Origin: Phaeodactylibacter xiamenensis | Lineage (GTDB): Bacteria; Bacteroidota; Bacteroidia; Chitinophagales; Saprospiraceae | NCBI RefSeq assembly: GCF_000759025.1 | Contig: NZ_JPOS01000010.1 | Span: forward strand, 244,233 to 308,232 | Direction: 5' to 3' | DNA length: 64,000 nucleotides | Shown: one piece after another, positions 38,723 through 47,991 of the stretch | Layout: each line of letters opens with the position of its first letter | Numbering within the stretch: position 1 is the stretch's first letter | Made by a program: the position numbers and the translations under genes | Notes under the pieces: model-generated | Told to the model about the DNA's origin: nothing | Databases searched by the model: none | Seen by the model: only the letters and a program-made list of their open reading frames with translations

Positions 38723-41069
38723 AAAGCTATCCCTCAAACAATGGGCCTTGCTTCTGGCAGGTCTGATCTTCCTCCTTTGGTATGCCTTTTGCCTGCCCCG
38801 GCCTCTCTTTGATGCGCCGCTGAGCGTGGTTTTGGAAGACCGGAACGGGCAACTGCTCAGCGCCCGAATTGCCGCGGACGAACAGTGGCGGTTCCCTCCT
38901 CCGGATACTATCCCTAAGCGCTTCGAGACTGCACTGCTTACCTTTGAGGACCAACGGTTCTACAGTCATCCGGGTATTGACCCGGCTGGCCTTGGGCGCG
39001 CTATCGTGCAAAATCTGCGTGCGGGACGGATCGTCAGTGGTGGCTCCACACTCAGTATGCAGGTCATCCGGATGGCGCAGGGCAATCCACCCCGGACCTT
39101 TTTGAGAAAAATTCAGGAGATGCTCCTCGCTACCCGTCTGGAGCTCCGGTTTTCCAAGTCCGAGATCCTCCGGCACTACGCTACGCATGCCCCTTTTGGC
39201 GGAAATGTAGTTGGGCTTGAAGCCGCTTCCTGGCGCTACTTTGGCAAGCCCCCCACCCTGCTGTCCTGGGCAGAGGCAGCTATGCTCGCCGTACTCCCCA
39301 ATCAGCCCGGGCTCATCCACCCCAGCCGCAACCGGAAAGCCCTGTTTCAAAAGCGCAACCGCCTGCTCACCCGATTGGGAGCAGCAGGCCATCTCGACAC
39401 CCTAACCCTGGAATTGGCACTGGATGAACCGTTGCCGGAAGCCCCCCTGCCACTACCCCAACACGCTCCACACCTTTTAGGTAGCGCGATGAACAACGGG
39501 CAGTCCGGCCGCCTGCAAACCACCCTTGACGTCCAGTTACAACAGCAAACTACCCAACTGCTGCAGGCACATCAGGCGCAGCTGGCAGGCAATCAGATTC
39601 ACAATCTCGCAGCCCTGATCCTGGATGTCGAGACCGGTGATGTACTGGCGTACGTAGGCAATGTCCTTGGTGCCGGAACAGTGCACGACGAGTGGGTGGA
39701 TATTATCCCGGCACCGAGAAGCACAGGCAGTATCCTCAAGCCTTTTTTGTACGCCTTTGCCTTGCAGGAGGGGCTCATTACCCCGCAGCGGCTGCTTTCT
39801 GATATCCCCATGCGGCTCAGTGGGTATCAGCCGGAAAATTATCATGAAGATTTTGATGGCGTGGTTGCCGCTGAGCGGGCACTTGCCCGTTCCCTCAATG
39901 TACCGATGGTGGAATTGCTCTCTGCCTATGGATTAGAGAAATTCCACTACCGCCTGGAGCAGATTGGTATGACGACGCTGGTACATCCGCCGGGGCACTA
40001 TGGCCTCCCGCTTGTATTAGGAGGTGCGGAAGGATCCCTTTGGGAAATCACAGGTATCTATGCCAGTATGGCCCGGATGCTTAGCCATACCTACGATTAC
40101 AATGGCCAGTACAGCCCGGCTGATTTCCGATCTGCGCGTTACCTGCCCGCTATTGATGCACAAGTGCCTCTGCAGGATGCCCCTCAACCCATGAGTGCCG
40201 GTGCTGCCTGGCTGACCTTTCAGGCGATGCAGCAGGTGGAACGCCCCGCCAGTGAGGGCGGATGGAAAGTTTTTGAATCCAGTCGGCGGATTGCCTGGAA
40301 AACCGGTACCAGTTTTGGATTCCGGGATGCCTGGGCTATTGGTGTAACGCCCCGGTTTGCGGTAGGAGTCTGGGCAGGAAATGCCGATGGTGAAGGGCGC
40401 CCCGGCCTGGTAGGCGTGAAAGCCGCAGCTCCGGTACTGTTCGATCTTTTTAAGCTGCTGCCTGCGTCGGGGGATTGGTTCCTCACGCCTTATGACGACC
40501 TCAAACCAACAGTTATTTGCCGGGAAAGCGGTTATCAGGCCGGACCGGTTTGCCCAAAGGATACCATACAAGTTCCCCGAACAGCAACCGGACTTCAGCC
40601 CTGCCCTTTTCATGAAGTCATACACCTGGATGAGAGCGGTCAATTCAGGGTAAATGCAGATTGCTATCCGCCTGAGCGGATGCAGCCCGCTCCCTGGTTC
40701 GTCCTCCCCCCCACCGAAGCTCATTACTATGCCCGACGCAACCCTGCTCATAAGCCGCTCCCGCCTTACCTCACAGGTTGCGGTGAGTTGGCGGATAGCC
40801 CTATGGAACTGATCTACCCGAAATATCCGACCCGCATCCTTGTCCCCCGCGACCTGGATGGCAGCCGGTCCCGTACGGTATTCACGGTAGCGCACCGGCA
40901 GCCTGAGACGGAAATCTACTGGCATCTGAACGAGACCTTCATTGGGCGTACTACTCAGTTTCACACTATGGAACTCGATCCGCCTCCCGGAAAGCATTTG
41001 CTGACGCTTGTAGATGAGGAGGGGCATCGGCTGGAACAGCCCTTTGAGATTATTGCGAAGCAGGAGTAA
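38694..41069 (+). CDS. pbpC: Penicillin-binding protein 1C
   Basis: TM, transglycosylase 'TFEDQRFYSHPGIDPAGLGRAIVQNLRAGRIVSGGSTLSMQVIRM', transpeptidase 'PRSTGSILKPFLYAFAL', 'AWKTGTSFGFRDAWAIG', C-term 'IYWHLNETFIGRT'. Start ambiguous (38679, 38694 or later); overlaps the upstream CDS. Confidence 0.93.
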   Translation: MKTAGKLLTKKLSLKQWALLLAGLIFLLWYAFCLPRPLFDAPLSVVLEDRNGQLLSARIAADEQWRFPPPDTIPKRFETALLTFEDQRFYSHPGIDPAGLGRAIVQNLRAGRIVSGGSTLSMQVIRMAQGNPPRTFLRKIQEMLLATRLELRFSKSEILRHYATHAPFGGNVVGLEAASWRYFGKPPTLLSWAEAAMLAVLPNQPGLIHPSRNRKALFQKRNRLLTRLGAAGHLDTLTLELALDEPLPEAPLPLPQHAPHLLGSAMNNGQSGRLQTTLDVQLQQQTTQLLQAHQAQLAGNQIHNLAALILDVETGDVLAYVGNVLGAGTVHDEWVDIIPAPRSTGSILKPFLYAFALQEGLITPQRLLSDIPMRLSGYQPENYHEDFDGVVAAERALARSLNVPMVELLSAYGLEKFHYRLEQIGMTTLVHPPGHYGLPLVLGGAEGSLWEITGIYASMARMLSHTYDYNGQYSPADFRSARYLPAIDAQVPLQDAPQPMSAGAAWLTFQAMQQVERPASEGGWKVFESSRRIAWKTGTSFGFRDAWAIGVTPRFAVGVWAGNADGEGRPGLVGVKAAAPVLFDLFKLLPASGDWFLTPYDDLKPTVICRESGYQAGPVCPKDTIQVPRTATGLQPCPFHEVIHLDESGQFRVNADCYPPERMQPAPWFVLPPTEAHYYARRNPAHKPLPPYLTGCGELADSPMELIYPKYPTRILVPRDLDGSRSRTVFTVAHRQPETEIYWHLNETFIGRTTQFHTMELDPPPGKHLLTLVDEEGHRLEQPFEIIAKQE

Positions 41070-42227
41070 TTACCTTAGCAACTCATCGATTCCTTCCTCT
41101 CCAATAAGGGTACCAATGGCCACCCCCATGCCCCCCAGGCGCACTGCCGCCACCACGCGGTCAGAAAGATGCCGGATGACCGGCCGTTTGCGGCGGCCAA
41201 CGCCCAGTATCCCACTCCACCAGTGAGCTACTCCAACGTCTTGCCCGGGAAGGATAACCTCCCGCAGCAAACGGACCAAGGCAGACCGGATGAGCGGTGT
41301 GGTGCCGAATTCAGAGGTCGCCTCGGCTTCGGTATCGAGATTGCGGCCGCCTCCGAGTAATATCCGGTTGTCAATATTACGGAAGTAAAAATAGCCCCGG
41401 TCGTAATGAAAGGCACCCCGGATCTTCAGCGCTTTGACAGGCTCTGTGATCAACACCTGATTGCGGGCAGGCCGGACTTTCAAATCAGGCAATAACTGCC
41501 GGGCAAAGCCATTGGTGCAAACCAGGACCTGCCGGGCACTGACGGACCAGCCCAGGGTGGTTTCCACTTCCACTTTTGTGCCTGCATCGTGCACGGTTTC
41601 TACACCCAGGCCTGTGTAGATAAAAATGTCAGCCGCCCGGGCCTTTTCGAGTAATGCTCTGACCATTTCGCCAGTATGCAGTTGTCCTTCTGCCTGATTT
41701 TTGATCAGGTAGCGTACGCCTTTTAGCCCAAAATCCGCAGCAGCTTCGTGCGTCCTTTGATAGGTTTCTGCCAGCCCGGTAATGGATTTTAGTCTTTGAT
41801 TGAAAGCAGTGATTTGGTCGGCACAAGTCTCGTACCGTTCCGCTTCTTCGGCACGGAAGAGCTCAAATCCACCCAATGGTTCATACCGGATAGCCGCGTC
41901 ACCAAGGAGTGCCCTAAGCCGTTGCAGCCCTTTCCAGCGCCGCTCCACCAACGCCCAGACCTCGTCTTCCGGGCTTTCGGTCATATCATCGAGCAGCTCT
42001 GAGACACTGCCAAAACAAGCAAACCCGGCATTACGGGTACTTGCGCCCACCGGCAACGGCCCGCGTTCCAGTATGAGGATTTTGGCATTTGGTGCTTTTT
42101 CCCGGGCGCGCAGCGCAGCGCTTAGTCCTACAATACCAGCACCAATGATGATGATATCAATATCCGAAAAGAAGGAGGCATGCTCCCAGTAGCTGAGCTG
42201 ATAACGTAAAGAAGTGAGTTGTGGCAA
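41070..42227 (-). CDS. FAD-dependent oxidoreductase (DAO family)
   Basis: 'DIIIIGAGIVGLSAALRAREKAPNAKILILERG', 'STRNAGFACFGS', C-term 'LGGMGVAIGTLIGEE'. Confidence 0.9.
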   Translation of the reverse strand: MPQLTSLRYQLSYWEHASFFSDIDIIIIGAGIVGLSAALRAREKAPNAKILILERGPLPVGASTRNAGFACFGSVSELLDDMTESPEDEVWALVERRWKGLQRLRALLGDAAIRYEPLGGFELFRAEEAERYETCADQITAFNQRLKSITGLAETYQRTHEAAADFGLKGVRYLIKNQAEGQLHTGEMVRALLEKARAADIFIYTGLGVETVHDAGTKVEVETTLGWSVSARQVLVCTNGFARQLLPDLKVRPARNQVLITEPVKALKIRGAFHYDRGYFYFRNIDNRILLGGGRNLDTEAEATSEFGTTPLIRSALVRLLREVILPGQDVGVAHWWSGILGVGRRKRPVIRHLSDRVVAAVRLGGMGVAIGTLIGEEGIDELLR

Positions 42228-42322
42228 TTGATCAATCTTTTTGACGGACAGCTAATATACAACCTGCTGATGAGAGTCTTTCAAATGATCCTTATCTTCG
42301 CGCTAAACAACCGAAACAGACT

Positions 42323-42763
42323 ATGATTCAAAGAATTCAATCTATCTTCTTGTTTTTGGCAGGAGGGGCTTCACTGGGACTGTTTGGGCTCCCTTTTGCC
42401 ACAACACCAAAGGCGATTGAAAGCTCAATGATTTTTGGAGATGCCCTGTATAACGTCAATGATCAGGTGGGGCTTTCTGTACTTTTTGGCCTGGCCGGGG
42501 CGTTAGCAATCATTGCCATTTTTCTATTCCGCAACCGGGGACTACAGTCTAAGGTGAGCCTTTCTGCGCTCATCCTGAATATCGGCGGGTTAGTATTTGC
42601 CCTTTACTACCTCACTCAAAACCTGACAGAAGCAGGTAAAGCAGCGATTGAATTTGCCCTTGGAGCTACGTTTCCAATTATTGCGGTGTTCTTTTGCTTC
42701 CTGGCTTATCGGTTTATCAAAAAAGATGACAAGCTTGTTAAGTCGATGGACCGCTTACGGTAG
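42323..42763 (+). CDS. Four-TM membrane protein (DUF4293-like)
   Basis: 146 aa, 'MIQRIQSIFLFLAGGASLGLFGLPFA', four hydrophobic helices. Confidence 0.85.
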   Translation: MIQRIQSIFLFLAGGASLGLFGLPFATTPKAIESSMIFGDALYNVNDQVGLSVLFGLAGALAIIAIFLFRNRGLQSKVSLSALILNIGGLVFALYYLTQNLTEAGKAAIEFALGATFPIIAVFFCFLAYRFIKKDDKLVKSMDRLR

Positions 42764-42778
42764 TGCACTATCTCCCTT

Positions 42779-42833
42779 TTAAAAAATCAAAGCGCCTTTC
42801 ACCGAGAATAATCCGGTAAAAGGCGCTTTTTTA
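42779..42833. terminator. Bidirectional intrinsic terminator
   Basis: aaagcgccttt-accg ... cggt-aaaaggcgctttttt. Confidence 0.85.
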
Positions 42834-43077
42834 TAGAGGAAACGAAATAGATTATACCGACGATAAAGTGGTTTGCCACAGCAACCGGCTTGATGTCGGC
42901 ATAATCGCTGGGAAATGGCTCGCGCTTGCCCTGACAAGCTGCGCTTCGTCAGTGGCCGATGTCGCAAATCCAAGATTCCAGACGATGAATGTCTGGATCA
43001 ACGACCCGACATTTATCGTTCCCCGTGCTGACCATCAACGCCAGTAGGTGACCACTTCGTATTGCGTATAAAAGAGT

Positions 43078-43554
43078 CTATTGTTTCGCGTTCGGATCTT
43101 TTTTAGCGGAGTAGTTCACTTTCAACTGACCCGACTTACGAAGCTGAGTCTTAACGTCTGTAACGATACCCATAGTTACTTCACCATCCACCCGGAGGGA
43201 AGAAGTGATCTGACCGTGACGTGCTTCCGGCACTTTGATTTTGTGCTTTTCCAGAAACAGTGGGATATCAGAAATGGTAGCGAACTTATCGCCGAGCTGC
43301 AGCCTTGGCTTTGTACCATAAGTGCTTTCGTACTTCTGCGTTGGTCGGCCAATATACAGGTAGTTAACCAGTGATTTTTCCTCCAGCTTTGTCAGCTCCG
43401 ATGCATAAGGCGTAGAAACCTTTACCATCAGCTCTGCATCTCTCAGTACGGTTACCACCATAAAGAAGAAAAGCAGCATGAAGATAATATCCGGGAGCGA
43501 AGCTGTAGAAACTTCTGGTTTAGATTTTCCTCTCTTTTTAGAAAACTTAGCCAT
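43078..43554 (-). CDS. ExbD/TolR-family protein
   Basis: 'STASLPDIIFMLLFFFMVVTVLRD'. Confidence 0.93.
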   Translation of the reverse strand: MAKFSKKRGKSKPEVSTASLPDIIFMLLFFFMVVTVLRDAELMVKVSTPYASELTKLEEKSLVNYLYIGRPTQKYESTYGTKPRLQLGDKFATISDIPLFLEKHKIKVPEARHGQITSSLRVDGEVTMGIVTDVKTQLRKSGQLKVNYSAKKDPNAKQ

Positions 43555-43653
43555 AGTTAATCAATTTTAACTGCCCGAAGGCAAAGGGTGAAAGAAATAG
43601 GGCGGCAGTTTTTCGACTTAGGGGGACAAGCTTGGCACCTATCCCCATACCGT

Positions 43654-44208
43654 CTACTCCTCACCGAAGGCTGTTGGTTCAGCTTCCGAGAGTACAAAAG
43701 GTATCTCTTCCCGAATTGCTTTCTTATACGCAAAGGGCATATCCTCGCTGTACGGAACACCGTATCTGCGCTGACTGAGCTCATCCCACAGCTCAGAGTA
43801 AGCTGCTTTCAACTCGTTATAAACGGTCAGGTAGGCATCGTAAGATGTACCCCGGTCGTTTTTGAGTGAAATAATGGCTTTCGTTGGCTTTTCAGCCAGA
43901 TTCTCTAATTTGCTGGGATTGCTAATGAACTCTTTCGCACGTCCACGTAGTTCTTCAATGCGTGCCGGCTCACCACGAACCAAAAGCTGATCCTGTGCAT
44001 TAACCAGTACCGAAAAGACATTCCGCTTTTTCAGCTTGGTAATATCAGGCTCCTCTTCTGACCAGGGTGGTAGTTTAACTGTAATCCCCTTGTCCTCAAC
44101 GATAGTTGTCGTGACGAGGAAGAAGATCAGGAGCAGGAAGGCAATATCGGCCATTGAGCCTGCATTGATCTCATTACTCATCCGATCTCTGGTGCTCGTT
44201 TTTGCCAT
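43654..44208 (-). CDS. ExbD/TolR-family protein
   Basis: 'EINAGSMADIAFLLLIFFLVTTTIVEDKGITVKLP'. Confidence 0.93.
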   Translation of the reverse strand: MAKTSTRDRMSNEINAGSMADIAFLLLIFFLVTTTIVEDKGITVKLPPWSEEEPDITKLKKRNVFSVLVNAQDQLLVRGEPARIEELRGRAKEFISNPSKLENLAEKPTKAIISLKNDRGTSYDAYLTVYNELKAAYSELWDELSQRRYGVPYSEDMPFAYKKAIREEIPFVLSEAEPTAFGEE

Positions 44209-44217
44209 AATGCCTTA

Positions 44218-44703
44218 TTATTTGAACAGGTTAGTAATCTCAGACACAACGAAGGCTGCTGCTGCCACTACTACCAAAACGATAGTTGTGGAGATACCGC
44301 CACTGATGAATTTGAGGTTCCCTTCGGTGAACTCAGCACCACCTTGTTCGAACTTGTCGATGGCACCCTGAATATATGGACTTATGTCTGTGTCCGTCAT
44401 GGAATAGGAGACAAAGAAGACAACCAGCAGCGCAACAAAGCCCAAAATCCCTTTCATAGAGCTTTTGAAGCTTGTGACGACCTGAGCCAGGCCGAAGATG
44501 ACCATAGCGGCGGCTGCAATAACAGCCAGTGCCATCGCACCGTACAGACCAAAGTCGAAGATGGTGGTTTCCATCTGCTTCTCTTCCGCCATCGCTGTAA
44601 ATTCACCCATATTGGAAACTACAGAGATCAGGAAGATCACGGTTATCAGAACTCCTAAACCGAAGGCCAGTGTCTGACCATTTTTGGTTAGAAATTTATA
44701 CAT
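44218..44703 (-). CDS. Small polytopic membrane protein inside the ExbB/ExbD operon
   Basis: 161 aa with ~4 hydrophobic segments, between the exbB-like and exbD-like genes. Confidence 0.85.
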   Translation of the reverse strand: MYKFLTKNGQTLAFGLGVLITVIFLISVVSNMGEFTAMAEEKQMETTIFDFGLYGAMALAVIAAAAMVIFGLAQVVTSFKSSMKGILGFVALLVVFFVSYSMTDTDISPYIQGAIDKFEQGGAEFTEGNLKFISGGISTTIVLVVVAAAAFVVSEITNLFK

Positions 44704-44718
44704 AATAGTTGGTTTCTC

Positions 44719-45564
44719 TTACTGCTTGAAAATGTTGTTTGACGCCATGATGTCTACCAGTGCGATAGATGCATCCTCCATCTTATTAACGATACCGTCA
44801 ATCTTGGAAACGATATAGTTGTAAAAGATTTGCAGGATAATCGCAGTGATCAGACCGAATACAGTCGTCAAAAGGGCTACCTTAATACCACCAGCAACTA
44901 CTGAAGGAGAAAGGTCACCTACCGCTTCGATACGGTCGAATGCCTGAATCATACCGATTACCGTACCCATAAAGCCAAGCATCGGTGCGATTGCGATGAA
45001 AAGAGAAATCCAAACCAGACCACGCTCAAGCAAGCCCATCTGAACACTACCGTAAGAAACAATAGCTTTTTCAACTGCCTCAGCGCCGTCATCAGCATTT
45101 TTAAGACCTTCATAAAGGATACTTGCTGTTGGTCCCTGAGTGGACTTGCATACTTCCATTGCGCCCTGTACGTCACCAGACTTCAGGTGCTCATCAATAC
45201 GAGCGAGCAGCTTGTCAGTATTAGTGGTTGCGATGTTCAGTGTGATGATACGCTCAATACAGAACGCAAGACCGAGGATCAGACACACGAGTACGAAGCT
45301 CATAAAGCGCCAGTCACCATCGATGAAGTACTTCTTCAGCACTTGATAGCCGCTCTGCTCAGCGCCAGCCTCTTCTTCACCTGCATCAACAGCAGGAGAT
45401 TCAGGCTCGATGGGGTCTACCTCTGCCTCTGCAGCAGTGGTAGTGTCTTCCATTTGCTCAGTTGCAGTAGTGTCGGTATCGCCATCCTGAGCATACACGA
45501 AATTCCCGGAGAAAACTGCTAAGCCGAGTACCAGCAGCAGTGCTATTAATTTTCGCATAGTCAA
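44719..45564 (-). CDS. MotA/TolQ/ExbB proton-channel protein
   Basis: 'LVWISLFIAIAPMLGFMGTVIGMIQAFDRIEAVGDLSPSVVAGGIKVALLTTVFGLITAIILQI'. Confidence 0.95.
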   Translation of the reverse strand: MTMRKLIALLLVLGLAVFSGNFVYAQDGDTDTTATEQMEDTTTAAEAEVDPIEPESPAVDAGEEEAGAEQSGYQVLKKYFIDGDWRFMSFVLVCLILGLAFCIERIITLNIATTNTDKLLARIDEHLKSGDVQGAMEVCKSTQGPTASILYEGLKNADDGAEAVEKAIVSYGSVQMGLLERGLVWISLFIAIAPMLGFMGTVIGMIQAFDRIEAVGDLSPSVVAGGIKVALLTTVFGLITAIILQIFYNYIVSKIDGIVNKMEDASIALVDIMASNNIFKQ

Positions 45565-45665
45565 TAAGGTTTTTTCGATTGTTTTTTAAAAGTTAGTCAA
45601 ACCAGTTAAAGTTGGAAATCGTACAAAATCTGCTCCGGAAATCCCAGCTACAGATATTGCGCTTG

Positions 45666-45753
45666 CGGAGAGAGAGGGATTCGAACCCTCGATACTGGGT
45701 TACAGTATACACGCTTTCCAGGCGTGCCTCTTCAGCCACTCGAGCACCTCTCC
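45666..45753 (-). tRNA. tRNA-Ser (anticodon GGA)
   Basis: Minus strand GGAGAGGTGCTCGAGTGGCTGAAGAGGCACGCCTGGAAAGCGTG-variable arm-GGGTTCGAATCCCTCTCTCTCC-G; long variable arm, acceptor 7 bp with one G-U, G73. Confidence 0.95.
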
Positions 45754-45900
45754 GTTCAATATTCCATCGCCGCTTCTACCAGCGGCGCACGAGCAAATAT
45801 AATTATTAAGCGTCTTTTGCCAATATCAAGGCACACAAAAATTGTAAAAAGATATTACAAATCCTAATTCGCGCTTATGCAAACTGCTTTATCCCTAAAT

Positions 45901-46695
45901 TTATAACAGGGACTGGGACGTAAGTTCCTCTACCCTAAACAGGGCCTCTGCATTCGCAGTGGTCTGACGGGCAACCTCCGCAAAGGGCACCTGCTGTACA
46001 GCTGCGATCTTCTCCGCTACCAAACGTACATACGCGCTTTCATTGCGTTTCCCTCGCTTTGGCACGGGTGCCAGGTAGGGCGCATCCGTTTCCAGTACCA
46101 GGTGCTCCAGGCTGATCTCTTGCACCACTTTATCTAACCCACCATTCTTAAATGTCACGACGCCCCCAATGCCCAGATAAAAATCTAAATCAATAATGCG
46201 GTGGGCTTCTTCCAGCGTACCGGTAAAACAGTGGAAAATCCCTCGAAGCCGCTCGTCTTTTTGCTCGTCCAGGATTTCCAGCACTTCTGCCGTAGCATCA
46301 CGGGAATGAATCACAATCGGGATATCAAGGGCTTTCGCCCATTGAATTTGCTGACGGAAAGCGTCTTGCTGCTGACGAAAATGGGTTTTGTCCCAGTACA
46401 GGTCTATGCCTATTTCGCCAATCGCGCAGAACGGTCGCTCTCCAAGCCATTTTTCCACTACCGCCAGTTCCTCCTTATAGTTTTCTTTGATAGAACAAGG
46501 GTGAATGCCCATCATCGCAAAACATTGCCCCGGATAGTCTTCCTCCATCTTCAGCATGCCCTCAATAGAAGCATGGTCTATATTAGGTAGAAAAAAGCGG
46601 TCAACCCCGCTCTCCATGGCCCGCTCCACCATCTCTGCCCGGTCGGTATCAAATTTTCGGGAGTATAAATGCGCATGTGTGTCTATCAGCCTCAT
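45901..46695 (-). CDS. TatD-family hydrolase
   Basis: 'MRLIDTHAHLYSRKFDTDR', 'IGEIGIDLYWDKTHFRQQQDAFRQQIQWAKALDIPIVIHSRDA', 'GIFHCFTGTLEEA', 'LVLETDAPYLAPVPKRGKRNES'. Confidence 0.95.
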   Translation of the reverse strand: MRLIDTHAHLYSRKFDTDRAEMVERAMESGVDRFFLPNIDHASIEGMLKMEEDYPGQCFAMMGIHPCSIKENYKEELAVVEKWLGERPFCAIGEIGIDLYWDKTHFRQQQDAFRQQIQWAKALDIPIVIHSRDATAEVLEILDEQKDERLRGIFHCFTGTLEEAHRIIDLDFYLGIGGVVTFKNGGLDKVVQEISLEHLVLETDAPYLAPVPKRGKRNESAYVRLVAEKIAAVQQVPFAEVARQTTANAEALFRVEELTSQSLL

Positions 46696-46856
46696 ATATG
46701 CATTTTATGTTCTGGCAACGCTGCAAAGGTAGAGATTCAAAATGAAGGTTTTTTGGTGGGAAGCAGGAAGATTTATTTAAGACTGATGCCTACACATTAT
46801 ATATGGTATACCAGACTGTAATTTACATTACGTACCGCCCCTCTGTGAAGCTTTGC

Positions 46857-47885
46857 CTAACCTGCTTCCTTTAACCCATCTAATCGTTGCTGCGCCTGCT
46901 CATAGTCAGGTGCCATGCGCAGGGCCTGCTCGTAGTCCGCTTTAGCGTCAGCAGCCTTACCCTGCATTTCCCGGCTCAGGCCACGGAAGTAGTAAGCCCG
47001 GATATGCGTTGGCGATGTTTTGACGGTCAGGTCGAATTGTTGCTCCGCTTTGGCCACCGAGTCCATATCAAGATACAAAAGGCCTGAATTGAAGTAAGCC
47101 TCATCGTACTGCGGGTCAATCGTAATGATCTTACGGTACAATTCAACGGCGCCTTCCAGGTCATTGGTTGCAGTCAGGTAATCCGCTTTGGCATGCAGGG
47201 CGGTGATATCGTTGGGTGCGATACGGGTGGCATTATCAAAATAACGCAAGGCCAGCGGATCGCCCAAACCGGCATAAAGCTGCCCCAGGTTGATCCAGCC
47301 ATCAATAATATTGGCATCGAGCTCCACTGCCTTTTGATAACTGTTGATAGCACGCACCGTATCCTGCCGTTCCTCGAAGTTCATCCCGAACATAAAATAG
47401 GCTTCTGCATTCTGCGGGTCAATTTTGAGCACCCGGTCAATGGCCTTCATGGACTCTTCATACTGAGTGAGAATGAGGTGGTATTCGCTCAGCTTCAGCA
47501 GTGTGGGAATGTCTTCCGGAAAGCGCTCTGCGGCACGCTTAAGAATTTCAACAGCCTGACGTGACTTGAAATAGTCCAGGTAAGCATCCGCCAGCTTGTG
47601 GTAGTAAACGGGCTGCGTGGTGTCCAGCTGAATGGCCTTGGTATAGTCGCGGATGGCTTCATCGTAGCCGCGGTTTTCATAAAACACATCGCCCCGCTGC
47701 ACATATAGCCCGGGGTCAGTCTGATCAGCAGCGATCGCCTGCGTCAGGCCATCGATCGTCGGGTTGCCCGTCTGCCCGAGCTCAGGCTCACCACTTTGGC
47801 CCTGCTCTTGTGAGCTGCCGCCACAGGCGTTTATCGCCAGCGCTGCCAACAGTGTGAGAAAGGGGAAAAACAATTTAGCTTTCAT
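46857..47885 (-). CDS. TPR-repeat lipoprotein
   Basis: Lipobox 'AINACGG'; multiple TPRs (YVQRGDVFYENRGYDEAIRDYTKAIQLDTTQPVYYHKLADAYLD...). Confidence 0.9.
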   Translation of the reverse strand: MKAKLFFPFLTLLAALAINACGGSSQEQGQSGEPELGQTGNPTIDGLTQAIAADQTDPGLYVQRGDVFYENRGYDEAIRDYTKAIQLDTTQPVYYHKLADAYLDYFKSRQAVEILKRAAERFPEDIPTLLKLSEYHLILTQYEESMKAIDRVLKIDPQNAEAYFMFGMNFEERQDTVRAINSYQKAVELDANIIDGWINLGQLYAGLGDPLALRYFDNATRIAPNDITALHAKADYLTATNDLEGAVELYRKIITIDPQYDEAYFNSGLLYLDMDSVAKAEQQFDLTVKTSPTHIRAYYFRGLSREMQGKAADAKADYEQALRMAPDYEQAQQRLDGLKEAG

Positions 47886-47991
47886 AGAGTATGTAACGTT
47901 GATTACAATTAAGATGCGCGAAGTTAGTTATTTTACCGGTTCTTCAAGAACGGATGGTGCATCCGCAGTTGTCACGAAAACTTCATTCCGC

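Noticed and set aside
40017-41027. 336-aa ORF antisense to pbpC
   Set aside because: Shadow ORF; the pbpC strand has complete transglycosylase/transpeptidase motifs.
45666-45753. tRNA-Ser as an integration site for a genomic island
   Set aside because: No integrase, no duplicated tRNA 3' end seen nearby, and the flanking genes (exbB, tatD) are ordinary.
47764-47991. N-terminal extension of the T9SS SBBP protein in the ORF track
   Set aside because: Overlaps the divergent TPR lipoprotein gene; a normal signal peptide begins at 47992.
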